From contig JAGGUN010000028.1 of the NCBI GenBank assembly GCA_021158465.1, forward strand, positions 85,871 to 149,870: DNA of 64,000 nucleotides, read 5' to 3'. This stretch comes from a bacterium (GTDB lineage Bacteria; UBP14; UBA6098; 4484-93). The position numbers and the translations under genes were made by a program. Shown in pieces: positions 9,301-16,822 of the stretch. The notes below the pieces were generated by a model. It saw only the letters and a program-made list of their open reading frames with translations. It made no database searches and was not told the origin of the DNA. Position 1 is the first letter of the stretch. Every line of letters starts with the position of its first letter.

Positions 9301-10397
9301 CTCTTGAACCAGTCAGGGTCAGACATCGGAGGCTCGGTTTCATAGATTATCTGCTTGGTGGTAACAACCAAGGCGTCGGTAGAATTGTCGCAGGACAGCC
9401 TGCCAACAAAGATATCCGCGACATCGTCATCACCTTCGAGTGTTGCATAGTAGTTGTCGGTAGCCCAGTAAGAGACATTCCCCGTTGGGACGCCATCGAC
9501 ATCACCAACAAAGACGACATATTCCGGCGGAATATCCCAGGAGTCATAGGCATCCTGTATGTAGGATTTTATCGATGATGAGCTTGTTCCCGTCTCGCTT
9601 GTCGTTACAAGCTTTGGATACAATCCTTTCTTAAACTTCCACTGGTAGAGCGATTCGGCATAGGTCGAGTATGTCGGCGCAGTTATTATAAGGTATTTGC
9701 CACCGGAGTAAGCTCCCGTCTTCGTTTGTCTTGATACTGGCTTGGGCATATAGTCGTAGTTGATAACGATGTTCCTTACCATCCGCTCATAATCTTCCCC
9801 TGGCAAAAGCCGTGAGTTCCAGTCGGGATTGGGAGATATACTGCGAACCTTCACGCGGAAGACGGTTGCTATCTCCACAGTATGCTTTGCCGGATTGTAC
9901 CTTACAGGCGTGAGCCTGACACCGAGGACACGCAGACCGCGCATAACAGCGATGTCGGAGACTTCTGCTATATTATCTGGGAAGAAGCTATCGGTCGAAT
10001 AGAGCTCGGTGTCCATTAGAAAATCCTTCGGCTCGGTGAATCCGGTTTCTCTATTCTGAAACGGGACAACATCAACACCACAGAGAGTTTCTGTCTTTAT
10101 CGGGGTCGCAGTAACCTCATATCTTGCAGCCTCTGGAACTCCAACCCTCACAATCCGATGAGGTAAAGCAGGCTTTCCCTCCTCCGTCAAAAAGCCCATA
10201 TCGGGAACAACGAGCTTTACCCAGTTCCCGCTGAAGAACTCCGTCTTCTCGAGATTGTATTCGCCTATCCTTACCTGAAATTCCACCCTCTGGATATCAG
10301 AGTGCAGAAGACGGACATCTATATTCTCTCCGATATAGGAAGCAAACCCAATCCCAGCAAATACAAGGGAAAATAGGATAACAAAAAACCACCGCAT
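6336..10397 (-). CDS. Gingipain-like C25 peptidase family protein with T9SS-type C-terminal domain
   Basis: A 1353-residue exported protein. Residues 1-20 are a signal peptide. A propeptide-like region precedes a caspase-like C25 domain at about 230-570 (KYLIITAPTY, FVGDVDGVP, DIFVGRLS). The nucleophile Cys462 is present in SVTCGTGDY, but the expected His of the GHG motif is Gln431 in NFRGQS, so normal proteolysis is doubtful. Three GNGDG/GNGNG-type loops near residues 667, 788 and 1147 each introduce an Ig-like module. The end, from NYPNPFNP near 1267, is a T9SS/FlgD-like sorting domain. It lies 16 bases downstream of a lipoprotein gene and has a GGGAGG ribosome site. No T9SS machinery is visible here. 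Confidence 0.9.
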   Translation of the reverse strand: MRWFFVILFSLVFAGIGFASYIGENIDVRLLHSDIQRVEFQVRIGEYNLEKTEFFSGNWVKLVVPDMGFLTEEGKPALPHRIVRVGVPEAARYEVTATPIKTETLCGVDVVPFQNRETGFTEPKDFLMDTELYSTDSFFPDNIAEVSDIAVMRGLRVLGVRLTPVRYNPAKHTVEIATVFRVKVRSISPNPDWNSRLLPGEDYERMVRNIVINYDYMPKPVSRQTKTGAYSGGKYLIITAPTYSTYAESLYQWKFKKGLYPKLVTTSETGTSSSSIKSYIQDAYDSWDIPPEYVVFVGDVDGVPTGNVSYWATDNYYATLEGDDDVADIFVGRLSCDNSTDALVVTTKQIIYETEPPMSDPDWFKRATNFMREDHDEDDTSYYNTLMFIKDKLLSIGYDTVSYYHMDGGDDADDVFRDVNWGITFMNFRGQSVVDWWPPFGGMNPDAATNGAMMPVILSVTCGTGDYADDDHVCETWTRAHNGGNLSGAVAFYGSTEISSNVHERSALHRGFYVALCDDDIHRLGVCMVEGKNYMFDNMGVNGYTRKEYYSYNILGDPELCMWTDTPQELDVSHPPIVGMGHIDFPVSVTSAGSPVSGALVCCYMDSTVYETGYTGADGSVNLSLDIVNFDTLNITVTKPNYLKYEGFASPGTEGPYAIYYDCILDDSSGGNGDGMLNPGERVELYIIVKNYGSEQANGVWARLTTDDSEFVTINVDSVYLDRIPYGGEVTSEVPFEFEVSSACTSFQVLHFTVTTHDNLLHTWEAASPNLTVAAARISVVFSYVDDAPPHGNGDGLVWTGETPQISFAIHNDGQGALDGGTLKLRLPEEYAFVVDSVASFPPVDTNETVSNDHNPFATSINPEEILPDSLPYTLFVFGNGGTYPYIDTLTGYLPCGGSEYNLPVGPDSYGYYCYDDTDTLTGHAPSYSWVEISSTGSAISAITDRDDDITTIPLPFTFKYYGIDYENISVCTNGFLALGTETWSGGSGIHEHNIPHLGEAKRIVAPFWDDLDLRTSSGYGDVYQYTDEANHRFIIEYKEAAHYGYPYNRETFEVILYDPGYYPTPTGDGEIVFQYQDIDNASSNAVGIEDHTETIGIQYLYHNSYAENAEPLIDGRAIKFTTYPPEELSPSPWIYPVGLAVSDPPPGGNGNGFVDQNEDFGLVVSLKNGGGARAYMVNATLSSTADFVTVDRANAFYGTISPGFTVANDSSPFSLSTGVVPQDTTIQLELCITADPDDYTTTVTIELSVYVFARVESNRHPDRFYLSQNYPNPFNPETRITVSIPEGMDRATLEIFNLLGEKIKQFELPAGGTNSLLWDGKDEQGTVLPSGLYLYKLTAGEYSEAKKMLLLR

Positions 10398-10412
10398 CTT
10401 TCGTCCTCCCTA

Positions 10413-11696
10413 TCAGTCCATTGTGAACATCTGATATCTCCCTTTGCCTGATATCTCGATCTCTGTATTCGGGGAAAACCCGTCCTCAAGCAGGTTTGTA
10501 ATGTCATTGTTTAGGTTCAAATCGAACCCAGGAACACACAAAGCCCTCAACGCAAAATAGTATGTCCCCGGTGAGAGTATCTCAACCCCGTCAGGCAGAG
10601 CAGGAAAGGCAAGAGTGGTTTTCTGGGTTATCCCCCTCCAGACAGGAACAAGCCTCCCCCCTTCATCAAGTGTGCCAATCGAAAGCACATAGAGATCTGC
10701 GTTGCCATGCCAGGAGAAGTACGGTCTCGAATCTACAACAGAATCGAGCTCAACCCTCGGTATCTCCATAAGGTTGCTAACATAAACCGTTCTCCTTGTG
10801 TCGAGCGGGATATTCTTCATAATCCGCTCAAGCCTGTTACCCTCCATATCGGAGGCAAAAACAGTCAGATTAAAGTTGTCAATCAGAAGTGAATTTGACC
10901 TTGTAAGATAAAGTATCCCCGGTACCCAGGTAATATCCTCCGGGAGATCGGGGGTACGATACAGAGACAGCGGATATACCCCGTTCACGACCCCTGGCAG
11001 GTTCTCCTCCGTCAGCCACGGATGCACACCGAAGCTTATCCCGAAGCCAGAAGGTGGTGAGGAATAGACTATATTCATCTCCTCGGGCTTGGATGTGTAA
11101 AGCGTCTCCACCAGCTCGAAATCGCCCGTCACATCAAAAAGAGGAGACAACCTATTGAATACATCCTCAACAGTGTTGCCGAGGATATTCACTCGAACAT
11201 TCTCCCCCTCAGGCACATTCTCAACAACAACAGTCGTATCCTCCGTATTGGGCGGAAGAACAAGCATAGGAGAGCTTGCTCCGTTGGATGTATGAGCCCA
11301 AAGATAGAGCGGTGCTTTCTGCCCAGATAGATGGATATGCACCGTGCCTGTGTAGTAGTTTCTCTCCGCCGGAGCCTCGGGAAGAGTCGCATCGAATGAA
11401 CCCGTTACCCCGTAGTATGTCGTCGGCACAAACCCTGGAGCATAAAATGTCACATCGAAGGAGCGTCCATCGTATGAAAGCTCATAGTATCCTGTCTCAT
11501 CTGTCGTATCCACCGTATCCGGCGTCACAAAAACAAAAGCTCCCTCGACTGGCTCATTATCTTCATCCATAACATACCCAAACAGATTATACTCCGGGGT
11601 CTCGGGCGAGTCATCCTCCGGCTCTGTTGTCTTCTCCTCGCAGCCCCAAAACCCAGCAACAAGAAGAATAAGCAGTAGAGCAAGCATCTTTTTCAT
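10413..11696 (-). CDS. Lipoprotein with N-terminal carboxypeptidase-regulatory-like domain
   Basis: A 427-residue predicted lipoprotein: signal peptide and lipobox at Cys19 (AGFWGC), then an acidic linker. A carboxypeptidase-regulatory-like/Cna-B fold follows at about 37-90 (LFGYVMDEDNEPVEGAFV and DETGYYELS). The rest is beta-rich and I recognise no family in it. It is 24 bases downstream of atpC and 16 bases upstream of the C25 gene on the same strand, with a GGGGGAG ribosome site, so it is probably co-expressed with the C25 protein as a surface partner. Confidence 0.8.
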   Translation of the reverse strand: MKKMLALLLILLVAGFWGCEEKTTEPEDDSPETPEYNLFGYVMDEDNEPVEGAFVFVTPDTVDTTDETGYYELSYDGRSFDVTFYAPGFVPTTYYGVTGSFDATLPEAPAERNYYTGTVHIHLSGQKAPLYLWAHTSNGASSPMLVLPPNTEDTTVVVENVPEGENVRVNILGNTVEDVFNRLSPLFDVTGDFELVETLYTSKPEEMNIVYSSPPSGFGISFGVHPWLTEENLPGVVNGVYPLSLYRTPDLPEDITWVPGILYLTRSNSLLIDNFNLTVFASDMEGNRLERIMKNIPLDTRRTVYVSNLMEIPRVELDSVVDSRPYFSWHGNADLYVLSIGTLDEGGRLVPVWRGITQKTTLAFPALPDGVEILSPGTYYFALRALCVPGFDLNLNNDITNLLEDGFSPNTEIEISGKGRYQMFTMD

Positions 11697-11720
11697 CTTC
11701 TCCCCCTTCGATAAACCTGT

Positions 11721-12128
11721 TCACTTACCTGTTCTCATTGAGGACAACGCCTCTTTTATCCTCCGCTTGAGTTCAAACTCCTCTCTCTCGGCAGATGGTT
11801 TTTCTCCAATCTCCAGGCGGTTTCGAACGGAGCCAAGCTTGGAAGCAAGTTCCTTTACCTTCTCCCTCGTGGACTCCAGGGCAACATCAGAGACCACAAC
11901 CGTCTCATCCCTCCTGACATTCAAGAAACCACCGGAGAGAACAAACCAATGTTCATCGTTGCTTCCACGAACATAGAGGGTCTCCCCTGGGACAAGTTTT
12001 GCCACAAGAGGATAATGCCCAGCAAGGATTCCGAGGCTCCCCTCGGGGGTGAAGCAGGAAAGATACTCTATATCCTCGGAGAACACCTCACCCTCCGGAG
12101 TCAGAAGGCGGAATCTAAACTCTGCCAT
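11721..12128 (-). CDS. atpC: F-type ATP synthase epsilon subunit, orphan
   Basis: A 135-residue epsilon subunit of F1 ATP synthase, which sits on the central stalk and tempers ATP hydrolysis. The N-terminal beta-sandwich is clear (FRFRLLTPEGEVFSEDIEYLSC, then GSLGILAGHYPLV with the usual GILxxH motif, and FVLSGGFLNV). The C-terminal helical domain is also present. No other atp gene is in the window; atpC normally follows atpD. It has no obvious ribosome site close to its ATG. It heads a short minus-strand unit with a lipoprotein and the C25 protein. Confidence 0.93.
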   Translation of the reverse strand: MAEFRFRLLTPEGEVFSEDIEYLSCFTPEGSLGILAGHYPLVAKLVPGETLYVRGSNDEHWFVLSGGFLNVRRDETVVVSDVALESTREKVKELASKLGSVRNRLEIGEKPSAEREEFELKRRIKEALSSMRTGK

Positions 12129-12142
12129 AGTGTATATCTATA

Positions 12143-12171
12143 TTGACAATTCACCTTATTATTTATATTTT
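12143..12171 (+). promoter_or_regulatory. Promoter of the sugar-phosphate transferase gene
   Basis: A perfect TTGACA (12143-12148), 17-base spacer and TATTTT (12166-12171). The -10 overlaps the -10 of the opposite-strand atpC promoter, so the two polymerases would compete. Confidence 0.6.
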
Positions 12172-12195
12172 AACACTACAAGCTTTCCAATGCAA
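12167..12195 (-). promoter_or_regulatory. Promoter of atpC
   Basis: On the minus strand TTGCAT (12190-12195) is followed after 17 bases by TAAAAT (12167-12172). The leader would be about 30 bases. It overlaps the plus-strand promoter face to face. Confidence 0.5.
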
Positions 12196-12220
12196 GATTT
12201 TTTTAAAGTAAGGGAGAAGA

Positions 12221-13642
12221 TTGATAGTAAAAACATCTGTCGAGCGTGGGATAAGGTATCTTCAAGTTCTACTTGATTTTCTCGTAATAAACCTCTCCGT
12301 CGCTCTCGCATATCTTATCCGCTTCCCGCTGGGGATCATCCCTGTCAGGGTAGCATACCAGACATATCCCGCCTACTTCTATTCTGGCTTTATAATGAGC
12401 ATTCTCTGGATTCTTATCTTTGGTTTTATGGGGCATTACGGCTCGCTCGATGTAAGAAGGAGCTCCTCCAGGGAGGCTGTTCATCTTGCCGGAGGGGTGT
12501 TTGTTTCTGCCGTTGGGACGATGGCTTTGACCTTCATATACCGTAGCTATGCATACTCCCGTCTTGTGCTTGCCTTAACCGTTGTTATAGCATATATCCT
12601 CCTCTTCACCGAAAGGAGGGGGCTCTTTTCCTTGACACGGTTCCTTGTTAGGAAAGGGATCGGAACATCACGGATACTTCTCGTCGGGAAGGGAGAGGTT
12701 CTGAGTAAGATATTCAACACCCTTAAGACCGATCCGCTCACATCGTCCTCTGTCATTGGCGTCGTTCCAACGGGAGACTGTCCCGACATCCCAAAGGATG
12801 CCTTCCTCGACTCCATCGAACGGTTAAAATGGATTCTGATCAGGGAGGGAATAACCGAGCTTATCCTCTGTGATTTTGACATATCGCAGGAGGAGATCTT
12901 AAGGATAATATACGAATGCCACAAGGAGAACATTCTGTTCGAGATGGTGCCGAAGATTTATGGTCTACTTTCAGGGAATATACGGATAGACTATATAGAC
13001 GGCATAGCCACAATCGCCTTTTCCGACCTCGCCCTAAAGGGGTGGCAGAGGGTAGCCAAGCGCGCGATGGATGCCGTCTTTGCCACGATAGCTCTTATTC
13101 TCCTTCTGCCACTCTTTGCTGCAACAGCTGTAGCAATAAAGCTCACGAGTCCTGGTCCGGTATTCTTCAAGCAGATTCGGGTCGGCAGAAACGGCAGGCT
13201 GTTCTGGATGTGGAAGTTCCGCTCGATGTACCAGGACGCTGAAAAGAGGCTCGCAGACCTTCTCACACTGAACGAAAAGGAGGGACCGATATTCAAGATA
13301 AGGAATGACCCGAGAGTAACCCCAATCGGGCGCTTTATAAGACGCTACAGTATAGACGAGCTCCCACAACTATTCAATGTTATGCTCGGCGAAATGTCCC
13401 TCGTCGGACCCAGACCACCCCTTCCCTCTGAGGTTGAGAAGTATGAGTCATGGCAGCTAAAAAGGACCGATACAACCCCGGGTATGACAGGTCTGTGGCA
13501 GATATCCGGACGCTCCAATACAAGCTTTGCCGATATGGTCAGGCTTGATATAAGCTACATAGAAAACTGGTCGATCTGGCTCGATATATATATCCTGATA
13601 AAGACAATCCCTGCTGTGCTCAAGAGCGAGGGAGCGTATTAG
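12221..13642 (+). CDS. Polyprenyl glycosylphosphotransferase (WbaP/WcaJ-like initiating sugar transferase)
   Basis: A 473-residue membrane enzyme that transfers a sugar-1-phosphate to undecaprenyl phosphate to start exopolysaccharide or O-antigen synthesis. About five N-terminal membrane helices (residues 10-130) lead to a Rossmann-like region (RILLVGKGEV). The C-terminal bacterial sugar transferase domain begins near 280 (KRAMDAVFATIAL). Its signatures are SPGPVFFKQIRVGRNG, WKFRSM, DELPQLFNV, SLVGPRP and PGMTGLWQISGRS. The start is a TTG with AGGGAG five bases upstream. No other polysaccharide genes are adjacent. Confidence 0.93.
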   Translation: MIVKTSVERGIRYLQVLLDFLVINLSVALAYLIRFPLGIIPVRVAYQTYPAYFYSGFIMSILWILIFGFMGHYGSLDVRRSSSREAVHLAGGVFVSAVGTMALTFIYRSYAYSRLVLALTVVIAYILLFTERRGLFSLTRFLVRKGIGTSRILLVGKGEVLSKIFNTLKTDPLTSSSVIGVVPTGDCPDIPKDAFLDSIERLKWILIREGITELILCDFDISQEEILRIIYECHKENILFEMVPKIYGLLSGNIRIDYIDGIATIAFSDLALKGWQRVAKRAMDAVFATIALILLLPLFAATAVAIKLTSPGPVFFKQIRVGRNGRLFWMWKFRSMYQDAEKRLADLLTLNEKEGPIFKIRNDPRVTPIGRFIRRYSIDELPQLFNVMLGEMSLVGPRPPLPSEVEKYESWQLKRTDTTPGMTGLWQISGRSNTSFADMVRLDISYIENWSIWLDIYILIKTIPAVLKSEGAY

Positions 13643-13651
13643 ACTCCTGCA

Positions 13652-14356
13652 TCACGCAGGCGAAGACCCTTTCTCAAAGATCTGTTCAATCGGCTTGTCC
13701 ATATTCTCCAGCATCCATTTTGCCGATTCCTCAAGCTCATCCCCAGGACAGGCTCTCAGGAAATCCTGAAACGCCTCGCGAGCCTTCGGATAATCCTTCA
13801 GTTGCTCCGAATAGATAAACCCTATCATAAACCTCGCAGCACAAGATTTCTCATAATCAGGATAAATATCAAGCAGCTTCCTATAGCAGGCAATAGCTCC
13901 GAGGCTATTCCCTCTTGTCTGTGCATCCTGAGCAATCCTGAAATACTCCTTCGGCGGAATATCGGTAAAACATTCTTCTGCCCTGGTGCTGTCCGCCACA
14001 CTCTCAAAATGCCTACCAAGCAAGTAAAGAGCTTCATAGTAAAGACCTGTCTTCTCCCTACCTGCAAGAAACAACTTAGCCTTATTGAGATAGTAATAGG
14101 CTGTCTTCTTCTCCTTTTCTGCCGCATCGAAAAGGAGCCTAATATATCCATCTTCATATTCCTTTATCCGCGGGCTTTCGGGGAATTCCTTGATGAGCTT
14201 TTCATAAAATCTTATTGCTCCGTTCATATCCCCCTCCTCCTTTGCCCGCTCAATGAGGGAAAGGTAGTCCTGCTCGGTTTTTTGCCCCTTCTGACAGCCA
14301 GAGAGGGCAACGATAAACGAAAGTAAAACCACCATTACAGAAAGGTAATATTTCAT
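13652..14356 (-). CDS. TPR lipoprotein, BamD-like layout
   Basis: A 234-residue predicted lipoprotein with lipobox Cys21 (ALSGC). It contains several TPR-like helical pairs, for example MNGAIRFYEKLIKEFPESP near residue 44 and KAREAFQDFLRACPGDE near 190, spaced as in BamD/YfiO or YbgF-type proteins. A role as an envelope scaffold is inference. AAAAGGAGGG precedes the ATG, and a weak promoter (TTGTGT-16-TATATT, 14398-14425) sits in the gap after argS. Its 3' end is ten bases from the convergent sugar transferase gene; a small stem (CCTGC/GCAGG, 13646-13660) lies there but is too weak to call a terminator. Confidence 0.8.
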   Translation of the reverse strand: MKYYLSVMVVLLSFIVALSGCQKGQKTEQDYLSLIERAKEEGDMNGAIRFYEKLIKEFPESPRIKEYEDGYIRLLFDAAEKEKKTAYYYLNKAKLFLAGREKTGLYYEALYLLGRHFESVADSTRAEECFTDIPPKEYFRIAQDAQTRGNSLGAIACYRKLLDIYPDYEKSCAARFMIGFIYSEQLKDYPKAREAFQDFLRACPGDELEESAKWMLENMDKPIEQIFEKGSSPA

Positions 14357-14397
14357 TTTCCCTCCTTTTCATCAGCTTCCAGGAGACTACACCACAG

Positions 14398-14425
14398 AAT
14401 ATAACCGGAAACACCCCAAACACAA
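14398..14425 (-). promoter_or_regulatory. Weak candidate promoter of the TPR lipoprotein
   Basis: TTGTGT (14420-14425) and TATATT (14398-14403) are separated by 16 bases on the minus strand, in the 76-base gap after argS. The -35 matches the consensus at only three of six positions. Confidence 0.3.
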
Positions 14426-14432
14426 GAAGATT

Positions 14433-16034
14433 TTACATCCTTTCGGGGGCTTCAATCCCAAGAAGAGCAAGCCCATCCTTTATAACCTCCGCAACAGCGA
14501 GAACGAGGGAGAGCATACCCCCCGAGCGTTCCCTATCCTCGGTTATCACCCGATAAACATGATAGAAATGGTGGAAATCCCGAGAGAGAGCCAGAAGATA
14601 ATCAGTCAGGACATGGGGCTCAAGCTCGCGAGCAGTCCGCGCAACTATATCCGGATACTCCGCAACCCTCCTCGCAAGATGCAGGAATTCCGGTATCTCA
14701 AGCAGATTCTCTATGCTTCCCGGCGTTATCCCCCGAAGCTTTGCAAGCCTCTCAATCGAGCGAATCCTGGCGTGGGCATACTTAACATAATATACAGGGT
14801 TCTCTTCAGACTCCTTTCTGGCAAGGTCAAGGTCGAAGTCAAGATGAGACCCAGCCCGCCGGTCGAGAAAGAAAAATCTCGCCACATCAGCATCTATCTC
14901 GTCCAAAAGCTCATTAAGGGTTACAAGCTCCCCTCTCCGCTTGGACATCTTCCTCCTTTTTCCCTCTTCGACGATATTCACCTGTTGGAGGAGTATAACG
15001 GAGAAAGCCTTCTCGTATCCGAAGGCACGGAGAGCGAGCTGCATCCTCTTGATATGCCCATGGTGGTCAGGTCCCCAGATGTCCCACACATGGGCAAAAC
15101 CTCTCTGGAACTTGTCAAGATGATACGCTATGTCGACAGCAAAGTATGAATACTCTCCGTCAGATTTGACCAACACATAATCCTGTTCCGATTTGGGATC
15201 AAGAGAGGTTGCTGCAAACCAAACTGCTCCATTCTTCTTATAAACAAGGTGCTTCTTGTCAAGCTCAGAAACAAGCTTCTTCACCTTCCCCGATGAGCGA
15301 AGTTCCCTCTCCGAGACCCAGTTGTCAAAATGTACACCAAACCGCTCGAGCGTCTCTTTTATCTCGGATGTTATGCGGGAGAGTATCCAGTCAGACAGCC
15401 TATCGTCCGGAACGCCCTCATCTATCGCCTCCCTGGCATAGTCAAGCAGATATTCCCCGTGGTATCCCTCCTTGGGCACCTCCGCCTCTTCGCCTTGGAG
15501 CTGTTTTATCCTTGCCTCCAGCGACTCGGTTAAAAGTCTTATCTGATTCCCCGCATCGTTTAGGTAGTATTCTCCCTTTACATCGTAACCCACTCTTTTC
15601 AGTATGTTGACAAGGCTGCTCCCGACAGCAGCTGCTCTTGCCGAAACGACATTCAGCGGTCCTGTCGGGTTGGCGCTGACATATTCAATCTGGACATACT
15701 CTCCACCGGATAGCTTGGGGATAAGAGAAGGAAGTTTGCCGGAGATAACATCCTTGATAAGTTTTGAGAAGAAGGTCTTGCCAAAATGAAAGTTGATGTA
15801 TCCTCCCTGGGCTGATACATTCTCGAACATCTCCGTTCTGGAGGCAAGCTTTCTTGCAATCTTCTCGGAGACAACATCCGGAGGGCTTCCAACCTTTTTT
15901 GCAAGCTGGAAGGCAACAGATGTCGATATGTCCCCGAACTCGGGCTTCTTTGGTCTAAAGAGCGGGATAGCCTCCTTATAATCTATTCCAAAGGAGGAGC
16001 GGATAGCCTCCCTCACAGCGTCCTCAATCCCCAT
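14433..16034 (-). CDS. argS: Arginyl-tRNA synthetase
   Basis: Charges tRNA-Arg with arginine. The 533-residue class I synthetase has the N-terminal Add-1 domain, the catalytic core and the C-terminal all-helical DALR domain (VKYAHARIRS and later). KMSKR is intact at 362-366. The HIGH motif region reads SANPTGPLNVVSAR (residues 120-133), so His-x-Gly-His is replaced by Asn-Val-Val-Ser. YYLNDAGNQ and the WGPDHHGH segment are conserved. The ATG overlaps the end of rsfS by 11 bases and has a GGAGG site inside rsfS, so the two are translationally coupled. Confidence 0.96.
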   Translation of the reverse strand: MGIEDAVREAIRSSFGIDYKEAIPLFRPKKPEFGDISTSVAFQLAKKVGSPPDVVSEKIARKLASRTEMFENVSAQGGYINFHFGKTFFSKLIKDVISGKLPSLIPKLSGGEYVQIEYVSANPTGPLNVVSARAAAVGSSLVNILKRVGYDVKGEYYLNDAGNQIRLLTESLEARIKQLQGEEAEVPKEGYHGEYLLDYAREAIDEGVPDDRLSDWILSRITSEIKETLERFGVHFDNWVSERELRSSGKVKKLVSELDKKHLVYKKNGAVWFAATSLDPKSEQDYVLVKSDGEYSYFAVDIAYHLDKFQRGFAHVWDIWGPDHHGHIKRMQLALRAFGYEKAFSVILLQQVNIVEEGKRRKMSKRRGELVTLNELLDEIDADVARFFFLDRRAGSHLDFDLDLARKESEENPVYYVKYAHARIRSIERLAKLRGITPGSIENLLEIPEFLHLARRVAEYPDIVARTARELEPHVLTDYLLALSRDFHHFYHVYRVITEDRERSGGMLSLVLAVAEVIKDGLALLGIEAPERM

Positions 16035-16401
16035 ACACCTCCTCCCTTGTCACATCACCCCAGAGCTTCTCAATCTGATATAATGAACGCGTCTCTGGCA
16101 GCATTATGTGAACGATCACATCAAGATAGTCGATAAGCACCCAGGAGAGCGCTTCTTTCCCTTCCATATGGTGCGGGAAAAAACCTTGCTTTTTCAGCTT
16201 TTTTACTATCTCATCGGATAGAGCATCTACCTGTGTTGTGCTGTCCGCCGAGCAGATAAGGAAGAAGTCGGTGAAATCTGCCACCTCATGCAGATGGAGC
16301 AAAAGGACATCCTTTCCTTTCTTCGAGAAGATTATTTCCGCTATCTTCATGGCAAGCTCTCTTGATTTATCGACCCGGCTTTTCTTTAAGGTATCTTCCA
16401 T
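16024..16401 (-). CDS. rsfS: Ribosomal silencing factor RsfS
   Basis: RsfS (DUF143/Iojap) binds L14 on the large subunit and blocks subunit joining when nutrients are scarce. The 125-residue protein shows the family landmarks: KGKDVLLLHLHEVADFTDFFLICSA, a segment ending HHMEGKEALSWVLIDYLDVIVHIML, and a terminal YQIEKLWGD. The frame is open to a TTG at 16416, but the ATG at 16401 has GGAAGGG just upstream and gives the usual N-terminus. It overlaps the preceding LytR_C gene by 35 bases; this LytR_C-rsfS order is common in several phyla. Confidence 0.95.
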   Translation of the reverse strand: MEDTLKKSRVDKSRELAMKIAEIIFSKKGKDVLLLHLHEVADFTDFFLICSADSTTQVDALSDEIVKKLKKQGFFPHHMEGKEALSWVLIDYLDVIVHIMLPETRSLYQIEKLWGDVTREEVYGD

Positions 16402-16798
16402 AATCCCTTCCAACAATGATGGTTACATCACAATTGAGTTCTCCCCTTTGCAAGAGGACAGCGTTCTCCTTAGGGGCAAGCATCGAAAGGAGCTTGCTAT
16501 GCTCAGGGGTAGGCTCCGTGCGCAGAAGGAAAAGCGTTTCCGGATAGTAGGGAATTTCTGCATTATCCACCCGAACAACATCATAGCCGAGCTCCCACAA
16601 CCTGTCCCGGAACCTACCAGCAAGACCGTTTACTCTTGTCCCGTTCAGAACCTCTATTTTGAGCTTTCCCGACGGCACATACACAGATTTCCCCTCGGGC
16701 TTCGGGGTTCTGTTGTCTATATCAACGAAGAGATATCCTATGGCGAACACAGCGATAAAGAGAAGAGAGAGCGCGATGAGCAGCTTATCTATCATCAC
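16367..16798 (-). CDS. Membrane-anchored LytR_C domain protein
   Basis: A 143-residue protein with one N-terminal membrane helix (residues about 5-26) and a periplasmic LytR_C domain beginning at about 46 (LKIEVLNGT) and ending CDVTIIVGRDY. The molecular role of LytR_C alone is unknown. It overlaps rsfS and follows a beta-propeller gene by 24 bases. The TolB-like lipoprotein at 3816 carries a second copy of this domain. Confidence 0.85.
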   Translation of the reverse strand: MMIDKLLIALSLLFIAVFAIGYLFVDIDNRTPKPEGKSVYVPSGKLKIEVLNGTRVNGLAGRFRDRLWELGYDVVRVDNAEIPYYPETLFLLRTEPTPEHSKLLSMLAPKENAVLLQRGELNCDVTIIVGRDYGRYLKEKPGR

Positions 16799-16822
16799 AT
16801 CTGCAATATAAAAAGAGATACC

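Noticed and set aside
13646-13660. CCTGC-ATCAC-GCAGG stem between convergent genes as a terminator
   Set aside because: The stem has only five pairs, has no T run on either strand, and overlaps the end of the TPR lipoprotein gene.
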